Positions 1 to 10,053 of a stretch of 64,000 nucleotides of DNA are shown one piece after another; position 1 is the first letter of the stretch; each line of letters opens with the position of its first letter. A model generated the notes under the pieces. The model was not told the DNA's origin, searched no databases, and was given only the letters and a program-made list of their open reading frames with translations. The translations under genes and the position numbers were made by a program. Origin of the DNA: Tribonema minus (taxonomy: Eukaryota > Sar > Xanthophyceae > Tribonematales > Tribonemataceae); NCBI GenBank assembly GCA_017506865.1, contig JAFCMP010000030.1:372001-436000 (forward strand). Reading direction: 5' to 3'.

Positions 1-642
1 GGAATCCAAATTGGCATGCAGAAACAGTTGAATGATGTTGGTACTAGTAGGCGATCAATGGGCGCATACGTGCACTACAAGGCTTAGCACAGAGTAGGGC
101 CTTCAAGCCTCGATTTTGTGGATAGTCCACTGGCATCAGGCCTCCAGCGCTACCTTCACAAATGATGACTGATGAAGCCATTCAAGTTGGCCCTGATGAT
201 GATTATTATTTAGGTAACTACATGCTATTAGTAAGAGGCTAGTGACAAGTAGGCTTAGTGCCACTGAGTGCCAACCTCTTGTGTGTACCATCATGGTGCT
301 GCAGAGGTTGTGCGGTAACTCACTACGGTAACCTCAGAGTCTGGGCATCTGAAAAATCAGCCCAGCTTGCTAAGGTCAATGCTATTGCAGGTACGAACCC
401 ACACTCAGTAATTGAAAGTTTTCTATCAAGTTCACTGATAGGTTGGCAATGGTTGTGGACGATCATCAGGACATGTGCTCTATTGTTGAAAGAAAATCAT
501 TTGGTAATGCTAATCAAAAGCAATTTGTTATCTTGACCAGCGGTACATTGATAACCTACTAGAAGCTTGCTTAGAATTTTTGAGATGAACTGTAAGCGCA
601 TCTAGGATTACTATTATAGGATAACCTTATCATGATACTCAC
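1..642. other. no gene recognised at left edge
   Basis: This stretch should hold the next intron of the leftward subtilisin gene. No exon with the expected Ser-box of subtilases (GTSMA-type) was found on the minus strand, so the rest of that gene probably lies outside the window. A 92-codon plus-strand ORF at 258-536 matches nothing I know. Confidence 0.4.
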
Positions 643-3600
643 TTTGAGGAGCACTAGCTCAGCCTCTGGGGCCACACCAATGGTGCCCTGTCCGCCCAGG
701 TCAGCCCCGCCCACGATGCTAGCAGTATGGGTCCCATGACTGAGGTCGAGGCCTTTCCCAGTGCCACCTTCGGTGAGTGCAGGGTTGAACATGAGCTTCT
801 CCCTGGGGACAAAGTTGAAGCTGAGCTCCCGATTGTAGCGGGCGATAGCCGGGTGGTCCAGCCAAAAGCTGTGGTTCAAGCGATCGCACGGGAGCGAGCT
901 TCAAGAATCACAAAAGGTGCAAACCGCGCACTCGGACTTACTGTGATCAACCGATTTGGCTTCAAAGCAGTGCTTGTGGTACCAGCAGCAGCATACAGCT
1001 GTCAGGTCACAGATTTTACAACAGCCTGAGGACAGCCCTGTATTGAATTCAGTAAACTAAATGCAAGCCTTCAAGAAGTTAGTCTAAGAGCATCACCTGC
1101 TACAGCAGCTGCTGCTGCTGCCGAGCGCCTATGAGTTCAATACACACAAAAAAGTGCCCATGATGCATCATCGTGTCAGCGTGCTGAGACTGTGTGTGGG
1201 GTTCTTGCTTGCTGTGTATCCGGGAGTCCCTAAATTCTAAAAAAATCAGAATCAGTTTGTGAGCCCCAGAACTGTTCCACTGGCAGATGCTGGTTCAATG
1301 CATATTACTAATAGTTACACTCATTCAATTCGATGTTCTGTCAGAATTTGAAGTAAATTCATGAACTACTAGTACAAATAGTACCGCTAGATCGAGTCAG
1401 TAACGACTTCAAGCAGTGCCAGTCAGTAACGACTTCAAGGTGCCAATCATTGATGGACTCAGAGGTGGCCCCTGTCAGTGAGTCACTGGCAAAGCTGGCA
1501 CTGCATTGCTGGCAGAAGCCGTAGACTTGGTTGCACTTGCAAGGCTGCAGGCTGTGCTCCCCCTCCCCCCCCTCCCCGCGAAGCTGACAATGGAACTTGA
1601 AGTACTACCTCTGTCAATTAACTCGCCAAGTCACTTGGCCGCTGCGGCATGAAGTTCGATTTCAAGTTTAACTTACTGCTGAAAACATTTGAAATGCACT
1701 TGTTTGTTTGTTACCGTTATCACGGCGTTATGGTAAATGCCCGAGTAAACGCCCTCCCGGGCGAGCGGATGTGGAACTTTGCACAGCACGTCCATGGGCG
1801 TTTACAGGGGGGAGGGGCCTGTACAAGGGGGGGGGGCGCTTAGCTGCTCCATTTGAATTGCCAGAGGGGCGCTTACAAAGGGGGAGTTTTACTAGGGCCC
1901 GGAGGGGGCGTTTACAAGGGGCGAAAACAAAGTTGTGTGGCGATAGCGGACATCTCTGGTGACAGCAATGGCGGTGCTGGCGAAGCCGCTGCAGCTACGA
2001 CAGCTCTTGTCAAGCAAGCATTGTTGCCTGTGTGACCATCGTCGGCAGTAGTGAATAGCACTCAAAGCGAGTTCAAGTTCGGCTTGTGAAGTTCGGCTGA
2101 ATTCGTTATTTCCCAGCTGTTTATGCGAGCTCCGTGCCAACCTGCAGCCATAATGGTTGCTAGGGGGCGTTTACAAGGGGGGTTGGGCGTTGTTGCCCAC
2201 TTTGCCCCGGCAAGCACGCCCATGGGCGTTCACAGGGGGGATGGGCTTGTACATGGGGGGGGGCGTTTACTCGGGCATTTACGGTATCGGCAGTACCTCA
2301 GTCTGTTACAGTACAGTTACTGTATTACCTTTAACTTAGAAAAGGACGCACTAATAGTATGCATACTTCTACTGTAGCAACATCTTCGTGGCAGAGTCTG
2401 GGAGCCTCAATGAGTCAGCTGGCTTCAAAGGTCTGCAATTACCTCAGTTATAATCTACGATCTTTTGATTCGTTTCCATAATTTAAAAGTTTCAGCCGTC
2501 ACTGCTTCCTGCCGGCAGAAGCAGCTGCACATGTGCTCAGCCTGCTGCAAGTGGACCAGCCTGAGGTCTACTTCGGAATCTGCTGCGCCATAAGTCATGA
2601 TGACTGTATACTTTGGCATTTATGCATGTCGATTATACTCATGTCAGAATCATAAAGTCAAGTAACTGTAACTGAATAAATCAATATTACTAGTAGGATT
2701 GAATAATTATTGCGAGAAACGGGACCTGAATAGGGAAAACGGGACCCAGCATCAAACCGCTTTGGCGAAGCCTGGTTGAACCCTGCCAGCGTTCGCTATT
2801 AAATTTCAACGTGATGTTCAGGTAATTAGGTGAAGGCACCAGTTTGAAGTTTGTTAGGGTCCTATGATGAGCACTGAGCACTTTTCAAACTTCAATTTGG
2901 AGTTGAACTTCTGTACTTGGCCAAAGTTCAAAGTTGAGGTTAATGTTTAAGTCCGAGTTCAACATGGTATATCTCAGGATCCTAAGTGTAGAGAAAAATC
3001 TTTTTGCTACATTATTCATTTCTCGGCGTAGAAAAACAATCGGTTTTGTTGCAATATTTATTTCTGGGCATGAATATTACACCTACATCACCACAATTGA
3101 GAGAAGTCCATTTGCAGAGTTCACCCCTGTGGGTCCCGTTTTGAATTCAGGTCCTGTTTTTCGCAATTCAAACCGCAGTGTATAAATCTGAATCTGATTC
3201 ATCAGCATATAATCAACCCTTTCTAGGGCTGGGCCATGAACTCCGGCGCCGCTGACTGATAGTTTTTAGAAATGCTAAGGATTACCTCTGACGCCTCAGA
3301 GTGCACTGTCCGAGCGTGGCATCAGGCGTAAATGACTGTACAGCTACTGCCGCCCCAGGAAATGCCCAGCAGCCGCTGCGGCAGTCGTTTCAGTTGTTTC
3401 AGTCGTTTCACGGTGTGGAGGTTGCAAGTCTTCAAGTTAGACAGGCGTCAGGGACATAACAACGCCCAGGCTTCGCCTGCCTCACTTTTCAAAGAATGAG
3501 CGTCTGTGAAAGCTACGTGCATTGATTTACGGTTAGTAATACCGTAGTACTACTTCGCTTCGGGTTTAACTGCGATCCAGACTTCAACTGCAGTAACTCA

Positions 3601-5294
3601 GTCTGCTTGAACCGTTACGTGTTTCCCAAAGCTCATCTTAAAACAGACCACAGTAACTGTTACTGCTGCAGTCATTTCAAGCGTTTCAATGGCGTTCAAA
3701 CAATTTGAAAGCTCGAAGCCCAGGCTCAGCCTCAGCCTCAGCCTCAGGCTGCTGCCTCACAGTGACGCACGGAGATGTGTCATACACGTACTACAGTACC
3801 TAGATGTACTGGTACCGAGATGTGTCGTACATGTAGTACAGTACCGAGATGCGTTGTATCGACAGCACCTGTCGAACTGCGTCGTACCGTATCAGTACAG
3901 GTACCACGATGCGTTGTATCGACAACACCTGTCGCCCAGTGTATCGATACACGTGTTGCACTGTGACAGTGTCGTCAATGTACTTTTTATTAATTCTCGC
4001 TCAGGGCGCGAAAAAGCACAGATGATTGGCATCTAGCTGTAAGGAATCTACATGCCGTATGACAGTCTGAAAGTGTCGCAACGACAACCACTCAAACGCC
4101 ACCGCCGATGTACTACCGTCTCGGAGATGCGTTGTATTAACAATACCTCGGCACATTGTCAAGTTGTCCGCATACTGCGTTGGCTATTGCAGTTCATACT
4201 GTTTTAAATGGCAACAGTAACATTTCTGAGTCTGATTCAGCTGCCGGTGCATACTGGTGCAGCTTTGATTGACTATGTGCCATATGCATATGGCTGAAGC
4301 CAGATATTATGAATCTTATGTCGAAACTGTGTAATAAAGTCGTCTGCAAAACACCCGAAAACACAATCGTGAGCACCATCGTGCCCATATGAAAACTTAC
4401 AGTTGCAAGAGCAGCTTCGAAGGCAACCAGAAGGCACACGAGTGCTGTATACATACTATCAATTATTGGTTGCAGCGATGATTTTTCATCAACACCGTGA
4501 CCCTTGGATAGAATGTACCACAGTGTGACTTCGTGACACACTGGACACCAAGCCGCAGTGTGTACATTGCAGCGCTGAAGGCCTTCTGAATATGGCAAGG
4601 GAACGCTGCAGCATGTATTGGCCTGTAAAACAGTTTACTAATAGGTTACTTTAGTGATGACAAAATTCTCAGATTGAATTTCTCAGACCGATGTGCCTCA
4701 CCCGCCGTCGATGATCGCCACCCGAGCCGGCCTTTTGCCGCCACCCTTCAGACCAGCCTTTGCCGCGCGGTCGACCTTGATGGCCTTTCTGCTCCACTGC
4801 AGTGGCGTCAGATCTGGCTCGACGAGGACACGCTTGCCACGCAGGTTGGACTCTGACTTAGACTTTTCTGCAGAGTTGATGTTTGTTGCGATTTCGCGCC
4901 TGCTGGCGGGCTCGAAAGCTAGCGCAGGTGCTTTGAAAACGAAACTGGGCACCACCGCTTCTACATTTGGACCTGCTGCCTTCTTGATGTTTGCTGCGCT
5001 GTTGGGCGGGCCGTCTACTACAATCACTCCGATCTTGGGCAGCGACTTCTTGACCGTGATGCCATGCATGGCATTAAGGGTTTTTGTCGTTGCCTCGAGC
5101 TGAGCCGCCATGACGCTTGCACTGGTCCCTGATGCATCTGCAGCAGCGGCTGGCGCGCTCGTCAAGAGGACGGTATAACTCCCCTCCTTGATGCTTGCAG
5201 TGAGCGCGCGTCGAGGTGCCTCATCGCTGGCTAAGGCTCCCAAGGCTGGATGGCGCAGACATGCAACCACAGCTACAGCTGCTGCAAAGCGCAT
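643..5294 (-). CDS. subtilisin-like serine protease (S8), 5' exons only
   Basis: Secreted endopeptidase of the subtilase family, partial in this window. Exon 1 runs 5294 to 4702: a hydrophobic signal peptide (about residues 1-20), an I9-type inhibitor propeptide (about 35-125), then the start of the catalytic domain with VAIIDGG, whose Asp (about residue 196) is the first catalytic residue. The donor is GG/GTGAGG at 4701. Exon 2 runs 868 to 643 after acceptor CACAG. The join keeps frame exactly and reads on as GGFWLDHPAI, and exon 2 holds the catalytic His in DLSHGTHTAS (about residue 242) plus the conserved GVAPEAELVLLK. Exon 2 ends at a second donor, AAA/GTGAGT. The 273 codons stop before the oxyanion Asn and catalytic Ser, which should lie further left. 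The start is the first ATG before the signal peptide. The family is clear; the substrate is unknown. Confidence 0.85.
1730..2280 (+). repeat. G-rich degenerate repeats
   Basis: Several copies of a motif like GGGGCGTTTACAAGGGG, in two clusters (about 1735-1925 and 2160-2270) each introduced by CATGGGCGTT. Runs of four to nine G recur, so the plus strand could form G-quadruplexes. The ORFs crossing it look like repeat translations. Confidence 0.6.
3978..4107 (-). mobile_element. 5'-truncated LINE tail
   Basis: The reverse complement of this segment matches the 3' end of the LINE at 5.7-11.5 kb, from the CGCCACCGCC-type codon run through the conserved tail to AATAAAAAGTAC. It is about 130 bases with only a few differences, the product expected when target-primed reverse transcription stops early. 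It lies inside the subtilisin intron, in the same orientation as that gene. Confidence 0.85.
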
Positions 5295-5681
5295 GGTGAC
5301 TGAACTCTAGCCTATAAAAAGATTGAGCAGACAAGGGCAAGTCGTAATTTTCTTGATAAAGTGATTACGCCGAAGGAGCAGCACGACGAGGGGTGGTGGT
5401 GCCTGAATCGTTGCCAAAAGATGTGTAGTGGCCGCAGTCGTCTGAAGGTGCAGTAGAGTCCCGATCAGGTGACCTACTGCTCGTCGAGATAGACGCCCGC
5501 CCCCGGCGGGGATTTGACTCAAAATTAGGCACACACAGTACACAGTACATTGCAGTACAGTAGTAAAGCCAAGGTCTCACCCAATTGGGCCCAAAGATTC
5601 CGTAGCAAGAGTACAATTGCCTGCACGAGATGCGGATAGGTATGTAGCTGTAGCATGTAGCACCATGGCGTAGCAGAGATC
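5295..5681. other. intergenic region / probable LINE 5' UTR
   Basis: This lies between the subtilisin start codon (leftward) and the LINE ORF (rightward). It should contain the protease promoter and the 5' untranslated part of the LINE, but the boundary between them is not visible. On the minus strand an AT-rich TTTTTATAG lies about 20-30 bases before the protease ATG and is a possible TATA-like element. Confidence 0.35.
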
Positions 5682-8600
5682 ATGAAAAGAACATCATGGC
5701 GGCGGCGGGAGGCCCGTATTGCCAACTCTGAATCAGCGCAGAAATCATTATGCAAGGAATCCGATCTAGCGTGCGCACAAGCGCAGGATATTAGCACCAG
5801 TGCTGCAGATGGCAATGGCGCTTGTCAACAGGACGATGGCACGAGTGGCAGCAGCAGAGCAACTGGAGACGGACGCGCAGCGCACAAACGCAAGAGGGTA
5901 CAGAATGACGGTTGGTCAATTTCCGATCAAACAGGCGAAGGGGAGCACACGGGCGGGCAAAGTGCAGTCAAGCGCTCTAGAACAGGTCATAACAGTCTGG
6001 AACAGCAACGTCTGATGCTAGACGACGAAGCTGGAGGTGGAGGCAGTGCGGACCCGGAGTACAAGTGCAACTTATGCGACCTCGTGGTGAAGAAGGGCAT
6101 GTCGCTGCTCTCGTTACAGCAGAGGTTAAACGCCCACATCGCGGCGAAGCACCAGCGCAAACACCACAGTGGGACAGCAACAACGTTCCTGGAGCGCTCC
6201 GACCTCAGCACCTCGCACTTGCAAACCATCTACACCGAGTGTGCCTTGTGCAAAAACCTGTTTCATGCCAACAAGACATTCAGAGTGGACAGCAGCGATG
6301 CCAGCGCGGGCAAGCACTGCCGCAACTGCAGGCCTATCACTTCACCCGCTGCAGTGGCGGCAACATTGTCAACAAGAGCATCAGCAGCACCGCTAGCACC
6401 TGATGCATCGACGGCAACAGCTACCACGTCGCTGCCACAGCAGCAACCGGCGTGCACACCCATCGGCAACCCCTACGCAAAGGGACCAGCGCACGCGCAG
6501 CAGGCACCTGCTGCTCAGGCTGGTGGCAGCAGCTCCTCCGGCAGCTCAAAGAGGCCGGAACGCGGGGGCAGCAGTGCTACACGAGGGGGTCGGGGTCGCA
6601 GTGGAGGGCGCGGACGTGGCAATGGAGGACGCGTTCGCAGCGGCAGCAATGATGCAGACATCAGCAGTAGCAGAGCGACTAGCGGCAGCAGAACCGGAGG
6701 CGGCAGCAGCAGCGGTGCCGGCGGCGGCAGTGCAGCCGGTACTAAGGACAGCGGCGCTGGCAACGGCCGCAGCAGTGATGCCAGCAGCCGCAGCGGCGGT
6801 GCTAGCAACAGCGGCAGTGGCGCGCGAACTCAAAACGGCCGCGGAGGCCGTGGCAGCGGTCGCAGCAGCGACAGCGGCGGACGAGGCTGTGGTCGTGGCG
6901 GCCGCGGCGGCGGCGGAGGGGGCCCCAGAGCGGCAGGTGCGGCGACAGCAGCGGCAGCGCCAGGCCCTGCAGGCGCAGCAGGTGGGGCAGGTGGGCTTTT
7001 CACGTGGACCATCTCAACCCCCGCAGTCGCAGCAGTGCTTGACAGCATCAGCCTCGATGAGCTGTGCCAGCTGCAGTTCGCGACAACTAGAAGCCTTGCT
7101 AGACCACGCAATCGTCGCTATGTGGGAGCTGCACTGGAGAACGCAGCAACACATCTGTTGGCACACACAATGACGATGTTCGTCAATGCGGCGCGGGAGC
7201 CAGATTCCGCAGGGCGGGTGCAGCGACTGCAAAGATCCACGATTCTACACCACCTCATGCCATCACTCATCACCTCCACCGATGGCGCACCTGGCATCAC
7301 TCGCTCCGACAGAATCAGAATGTTGGCACGCGGTGAGCTTGACCGGTTGGTGCCAGCGCTCCTCGCACACGCGCGTGCGCACCGGCGCTGGCGCGCGCGC
7401 CAGCAAACGGAGGCAGCGATCAACGCCTATGTCCTACAGTGCATGGGCACACGGGGGGGGCTACAGCAGGCAGCGCGTTTCCTTCAGCCCAAAACGGTGG
7501 CAATACCTGATGATGACTGCTTTGCCGCCATGCAGTCCAAGCACCCCCCCGCTGCGCCAAGGGAACAACTCCATGAGCTATCCGGCATGGTTGATCAGCT
7601 TGTGGCGAAAGCAGCCGACATGCCAGCAGAACTCAGCCTGTTACAGGGGAAGGGAATTGAGCCAGAGACGGTTGCCAAGCTCATCCAGCGAGCAAGCCCT
7701 TACAGTGGAGCAGGCCCATCGGGGCTGCGCTACAGCCACCTGCAGGATGCGCTACGCACAAGCTGGGGACGGCATGAGTTTGCTGCTGTCCTCACACGGT
7801 GGCTTCAGACCGTTATGCAGGAGGCTGCGCGGCTGCCGGATGCCTTCTGGCAGTTGCATGGCGCGGGGCGCCTGACGCCACTTGCAGAACAACAGGAAGA
7901 TGGTACAGCTAAGCAGCGGCCCATCGTTTGCGGCGAGGTGCTGCAGCGACTATGCACTTCGGTGTACGTGGCAGACCGCAAAGACTTCCTGGCGGAGCTC
8001 CTTGAGCCAGACGGGCAGTATGGGGTAGCCGTCTCAGCAGGAGCGGAGAAAGCGGCCATGGCCGGCAAACTCGCGTATGAGCTCGGTCACTGGCAGTTCA
8101 TGCTGGACCTCAAGAATGCCTTCAACATAGTGTTCGTCCTGGCGGCAGCGGAATGGGTAGCAGCACAGCTGCCGGACTTCCTCGACTACTTCATCGGCAC
8201 ATACGTTCGCACTCGGCCACGCCTGCTGTTCCAGCACGTCGACGGCTCCACGCGCATCATCATGTCTCAGCGCGGGTTTAAGCAGGGGGACCCCGCGGCA
8301 CCGATGCTCTTCTGCGGCGCCATTGCTCAGTGCTTGCAACGGTTCAATGAGGCGGCGGCCGCGCAGCGCGCGCGGAGGCGGATGGGCGCCTACATGGACG
8401 ATGCCAACGTCCGAACAGGCGCTTGCACGCTGACTCAGGATGACATACAGGCGGTGGCGCAGCTCAAACAACACTTTGCGGAGGTGGGGCTGGAGCTAAA
8501 CCTCACCAAGTCACGCGCGCTGCCTGGCAGGGGGCATGTGGTGACAGACCACGAGCGGCAACTGCTGCAGCAGCTGGGCGTTCAGCTAATGGGGGATACG

Positions 8601-9581
8601 GATGAAAATCAGAACCGTGGAGCTGTGTTGCTGGGGGTGCCGGTGGGCCACAGCAGCTTTGTGGACGCATGGCTGCGCAGGGAAGCGGGTGCAGGCGGGG
8701 CAGGGGCTCGATTTGCAGAGCGATGCGCGCGCCTGACATCTCCGAGGGCTATGTTCAGGTTACTGCGCTACTGCGTGGTGCCTCGCATGACGTACTGCCT
8801 GCGCACCATTCCCACTACGCAGACAGCGCCAGCCGCCAAGGAGTGGGATCGGGTCACGCAGTGGGTGCTTGAGCACTCAATGGGCCTGCAGCCACCAGGC
8901 CAGACCTGGCGCCAGTTTGAGCAAAGTGGGGCCCACTTCCATCTGGCAGTGCACGGCCCAGCCTTACAGCAAGCGCGACTCCCAACACGGCATGGCGGCC
9001 TTGGCATTACCAGCGCCTGCGACATCGCTGATGCTGCGTATGTGGCGGGCACGTTGCAAGCGCTGCAACCAGCACTCTCTGGATGGGCGGGGGTGCTGCA
9101 GCAGGCGGCTCCTCAAGCGGCTGCAGACAACGCTGCTGAGGATGCGGCAACACAAGCGGCACCGGCAGCAGCGGCAGCAGCACCAGCACCAGCAGCATCA
9201 GCAGCCGGCAACTGTTACAGCGGCAGCGGCGGTTGCCAGTGGAGGCGCGACCGCTCCGGCAGCGGCAACTGCATCAGCGGCTGGCCGCGCTTATGGCGCA
9301 GCCATTCCGGCAACACACGACGCAGCTGCCGCTGGATCAGGGGCCGCGGCGGCAGCACAGGCGGCACCAGGCTGATTGGCAGCAGCAGCAGCGGCGGCGC
9401 ACGGCGCACCTACTCCGGCGGCAGCAGCAGCGGCGGCAGCAGCAGCTGCTCCAGCATCAGAGGCTGCTGCAGCAGCGGCAGCACATGTTGCACCTCAAGT
9501 GGCCTCCGCGGCATCACTAACTGCAGCATCAACAGCAGCGGCTGCGGGCATAGGCAACACAGCTGCTACAGGCCCTACTAG
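5682..9581 (+). CDS. LINE ORF: zinc fingers and reverse transcriptase
   Basis: Element-encoded polymerase for target-primed reverse transcription. Near residues 125-160 is a C2H2-like finger (YKCNLC...HIAAKHQ) and near 185-220 a four-Cys cluster (CALC...CRNC). A Gly/Ser/Arg-rich stretch with RGG-like repeats (about 285-420) and an Ala/Gly tract follow. The reverse transcriptase spans about residues 640-990: GPSGLRYSHL, the first catalytic Asp in FMLDLKNAFN (about 808), GFKQGDPAAPMLF, and AYMDDANV as the YxDD box (about 903). Beyond about residue 1170 the frame turns into unlikely Cys/Ser/Gly-rich sequence because the true frame has shifted; the stop at 9581 is therefore not the original end. 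The start is the first ATG of the long frame. Confidence 0.85.
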   Translation: MKRTSWRRREARIANSESAQKSLCKESDLACAQAQDISTSAADGNGACQQDDGTSGSSRATGDGRAAHKRKRVQNDGWSISDQTGEGEHTGGQSAVKRSRTGHNSLEQQRLMLDDEAGGGGSADPEYKCNLCDLVVKKGMSLLSLQQRLNAHIAAKHQRKHHSGTATTFLERSDLSTSHLQTIYTECALCKNLFHANKTFRVDSSDASAGKHCRNCRPITSPAAVAATLSTRASAAPLAPDASTATATTSLPQQQPACTPIGNPYAKGPAHAQQAPAAQAGGSSSSGSSKRPERGGSSATRGGRGRSGGRGRGNGGRVRSGSNDADISSSRATSGSRTGGGSSSGAGGGSAAGTKDSGAGNGRSSDASSRSGGASNSGSGARTQNGRGGRGSGRSSDSGGRGCGRGGRGGGGGGPRAAGAATAAAAPGPAGAAGGAGGLFTWTISTPAVAAVLDSISLDELCQLQFATTRSLARPRNRRYVGAALENAATHLLAHTMTMFVNAAREPDSAGRVQRLQRSTILHHLMPSLITSTDGAPGITRSDRIRMLARGELDRLVPALLAHARAHRRWRARQQTEAAINAYVLQCMGTRGGLQQAARFLQPKTVAIPDDDCFAAMQSKHPPAAPREQLHELSGMVDQLVAKAADMPAELSLLQGKGIEPETVAKLIQRASPYSGAGPSGLRYSHLQDALRTSWGRHEFAAVLTRWLQTVMQEAARLPDAFWQLHGAGRLTPLAEQQEDGTAKQRPIVCGEVLQRLCTSVYVADRKDFLAELLEPDGQYGVAVSAGAEKAAMAGKLAYELGHWQFMLDLKNAFNIVFVLAAAEWVAAQLPDFLDYFIGTYVRTRPRLLFQHVDGSTRIIMSQRGFKQGDPAAPMLFCGAIAQCLQRFNEAAAAQRARRRMGAYMDDANVRTGACTLTQDDIQAVAQLKQHFAEVGLELNLTKSRALPGRGHVVTDHERQLLQQLGVQLMGDTDENQNRGAVLLGVPVGHSSFVDAWLRREAGAGGAGARFAERCARLTSPRAMFRLLRYCVVPRMTYCLRTIPTTQTAPAAKEWDRVTQWVLEHSMGLQPPGQTWRQFEQSGAHFHLAVHGPALQQARLPTRHGGLGITSACDIADAAYVAGTLQALQPALSGWAGVLQQAAPQAAADNAAEDAATQAAPAAAAAAPAPAASAAGNCYSGSGGCQWRRDRSGSGNCISGWPRLWRSHSGNTRRSCRWIRGRGGSTGGTRLIGSSSSGGARRTYSGGSSSGGSSSCSSIRGCCSSGSTCCTSSGLRGITNCSINSSGCGHRQHSCYRPY

Positions 9582-10053
9582 CCTAAGGGCTGCTGCAGCA
9601 CCTGCAACAGGAGCAGCGTCGGCAGGCGGCGCCGCAACCGTGCCGGCTGCGACAGCGGCAATGGCGGTGGCAGCGGCCAATGCGGCAGGTGCTGCACCAA
9701 CACCTGCGGCAGCAGCAACACCACTGGCAGCAGCAGCAACGGCAGGCGGCGCAGCTGCAGCACCAGCGCACGCAGCAGCGGCAGCCGTCAATGCAGGCGC
9801 TGCGCGTTCCACACCAGCAATGCTACAAGGCGCAGCAGCAGCAGAGGTGGCGCGCCTGCCCCTCATGCGGACGATCGCCACAGCTGCCACATCTCTACGT
9901 GCAGCAACAGGTGACAAGCTGGAACATATACTGCCACCAGCGCTAACGCCACTGCAGCAGCAACCACCTACGCAGCAGCCGCTGCTGCGGCCGACAGCAG
10001 GTGGTGGCACAGTGACACTGAGTGACTGGTGCGGATGCTGCTTGCGTACTTGA
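9376..10053 (+). CDS. LINE Ala-rich linker segment
   Basis: This frame carries the Ala/Pro-rich linker between the polymerase and nuclease regions, dominated by GCA and GCG codons. It holds no enzyme motif. It ends just after it overlaps the nuclease frame. The GCA repeats are slippage-prone, which explains why both frame changes in this LINE lie at its edges. It is listed as a piece of the element, not a separate gene. Confidence 0.5.
   Translation: MAAAAAAAHGAPTPAAAAAAAAAAAPASEAAAAAAAHVAPQVASAASLTAASTAAAAGIGNTAATGPTSLRAAAAPATGAASAGGAATVPAATAAMAVAAANAAGAAPTPAAAATPLAAAATAGGAAAAPAHAAAAAVNAGAARSTPAMLQGAAAAEVARLPLMRTIATAATSLRAATGDKLEHILPPALTPLQQQPPTQQPLLRPTAGGGTVTLSDWCGCCLRT

Larger units (their letters stand above)
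869..4701 (-). other. large intron of the subtilisin gene
   Basis: About 3.8 kb between matched donor and acceptor, far longer than the 100-300 base introns of the Deltex-like gene in the same window. It contains G-rich repeats (1730-2280), a LINE tail (3978-4107), short GATGCGTTGTATCGAC-type repeats near 3845-3935, and no convincing gene. A 134-codon minus-strand ORF at 4194-4598 has no recognisable domain. Confidence 0.6.

Noticed and set aside
258-536. 92-codon plus-strand ORF at the left edge
   Set aside because: No domain, and it overlaps the expected intron of the leftward protease.
727-1029. 100-codon plus-strand ORF
   Set aside because: Antisense of the subtilisin exon with the catalytic His.
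4194-4598. 134-codon minus-strand ORF with hydrophobic segments
   Set aside because: Lies in the subtilisin intron, matches no family, and has no splice or start support.
6403-7173. Plus-strand Ala/Arg-rich ORF inside the LINE
   Set aside because: Alternative frame of the GC-rich Gly/Ser region of the LINE protein.
9495-10010. Minus-strand Ala/Val-rich ORF
   Set aside because: Antisense of the GCA-repeat linker of the LINE.
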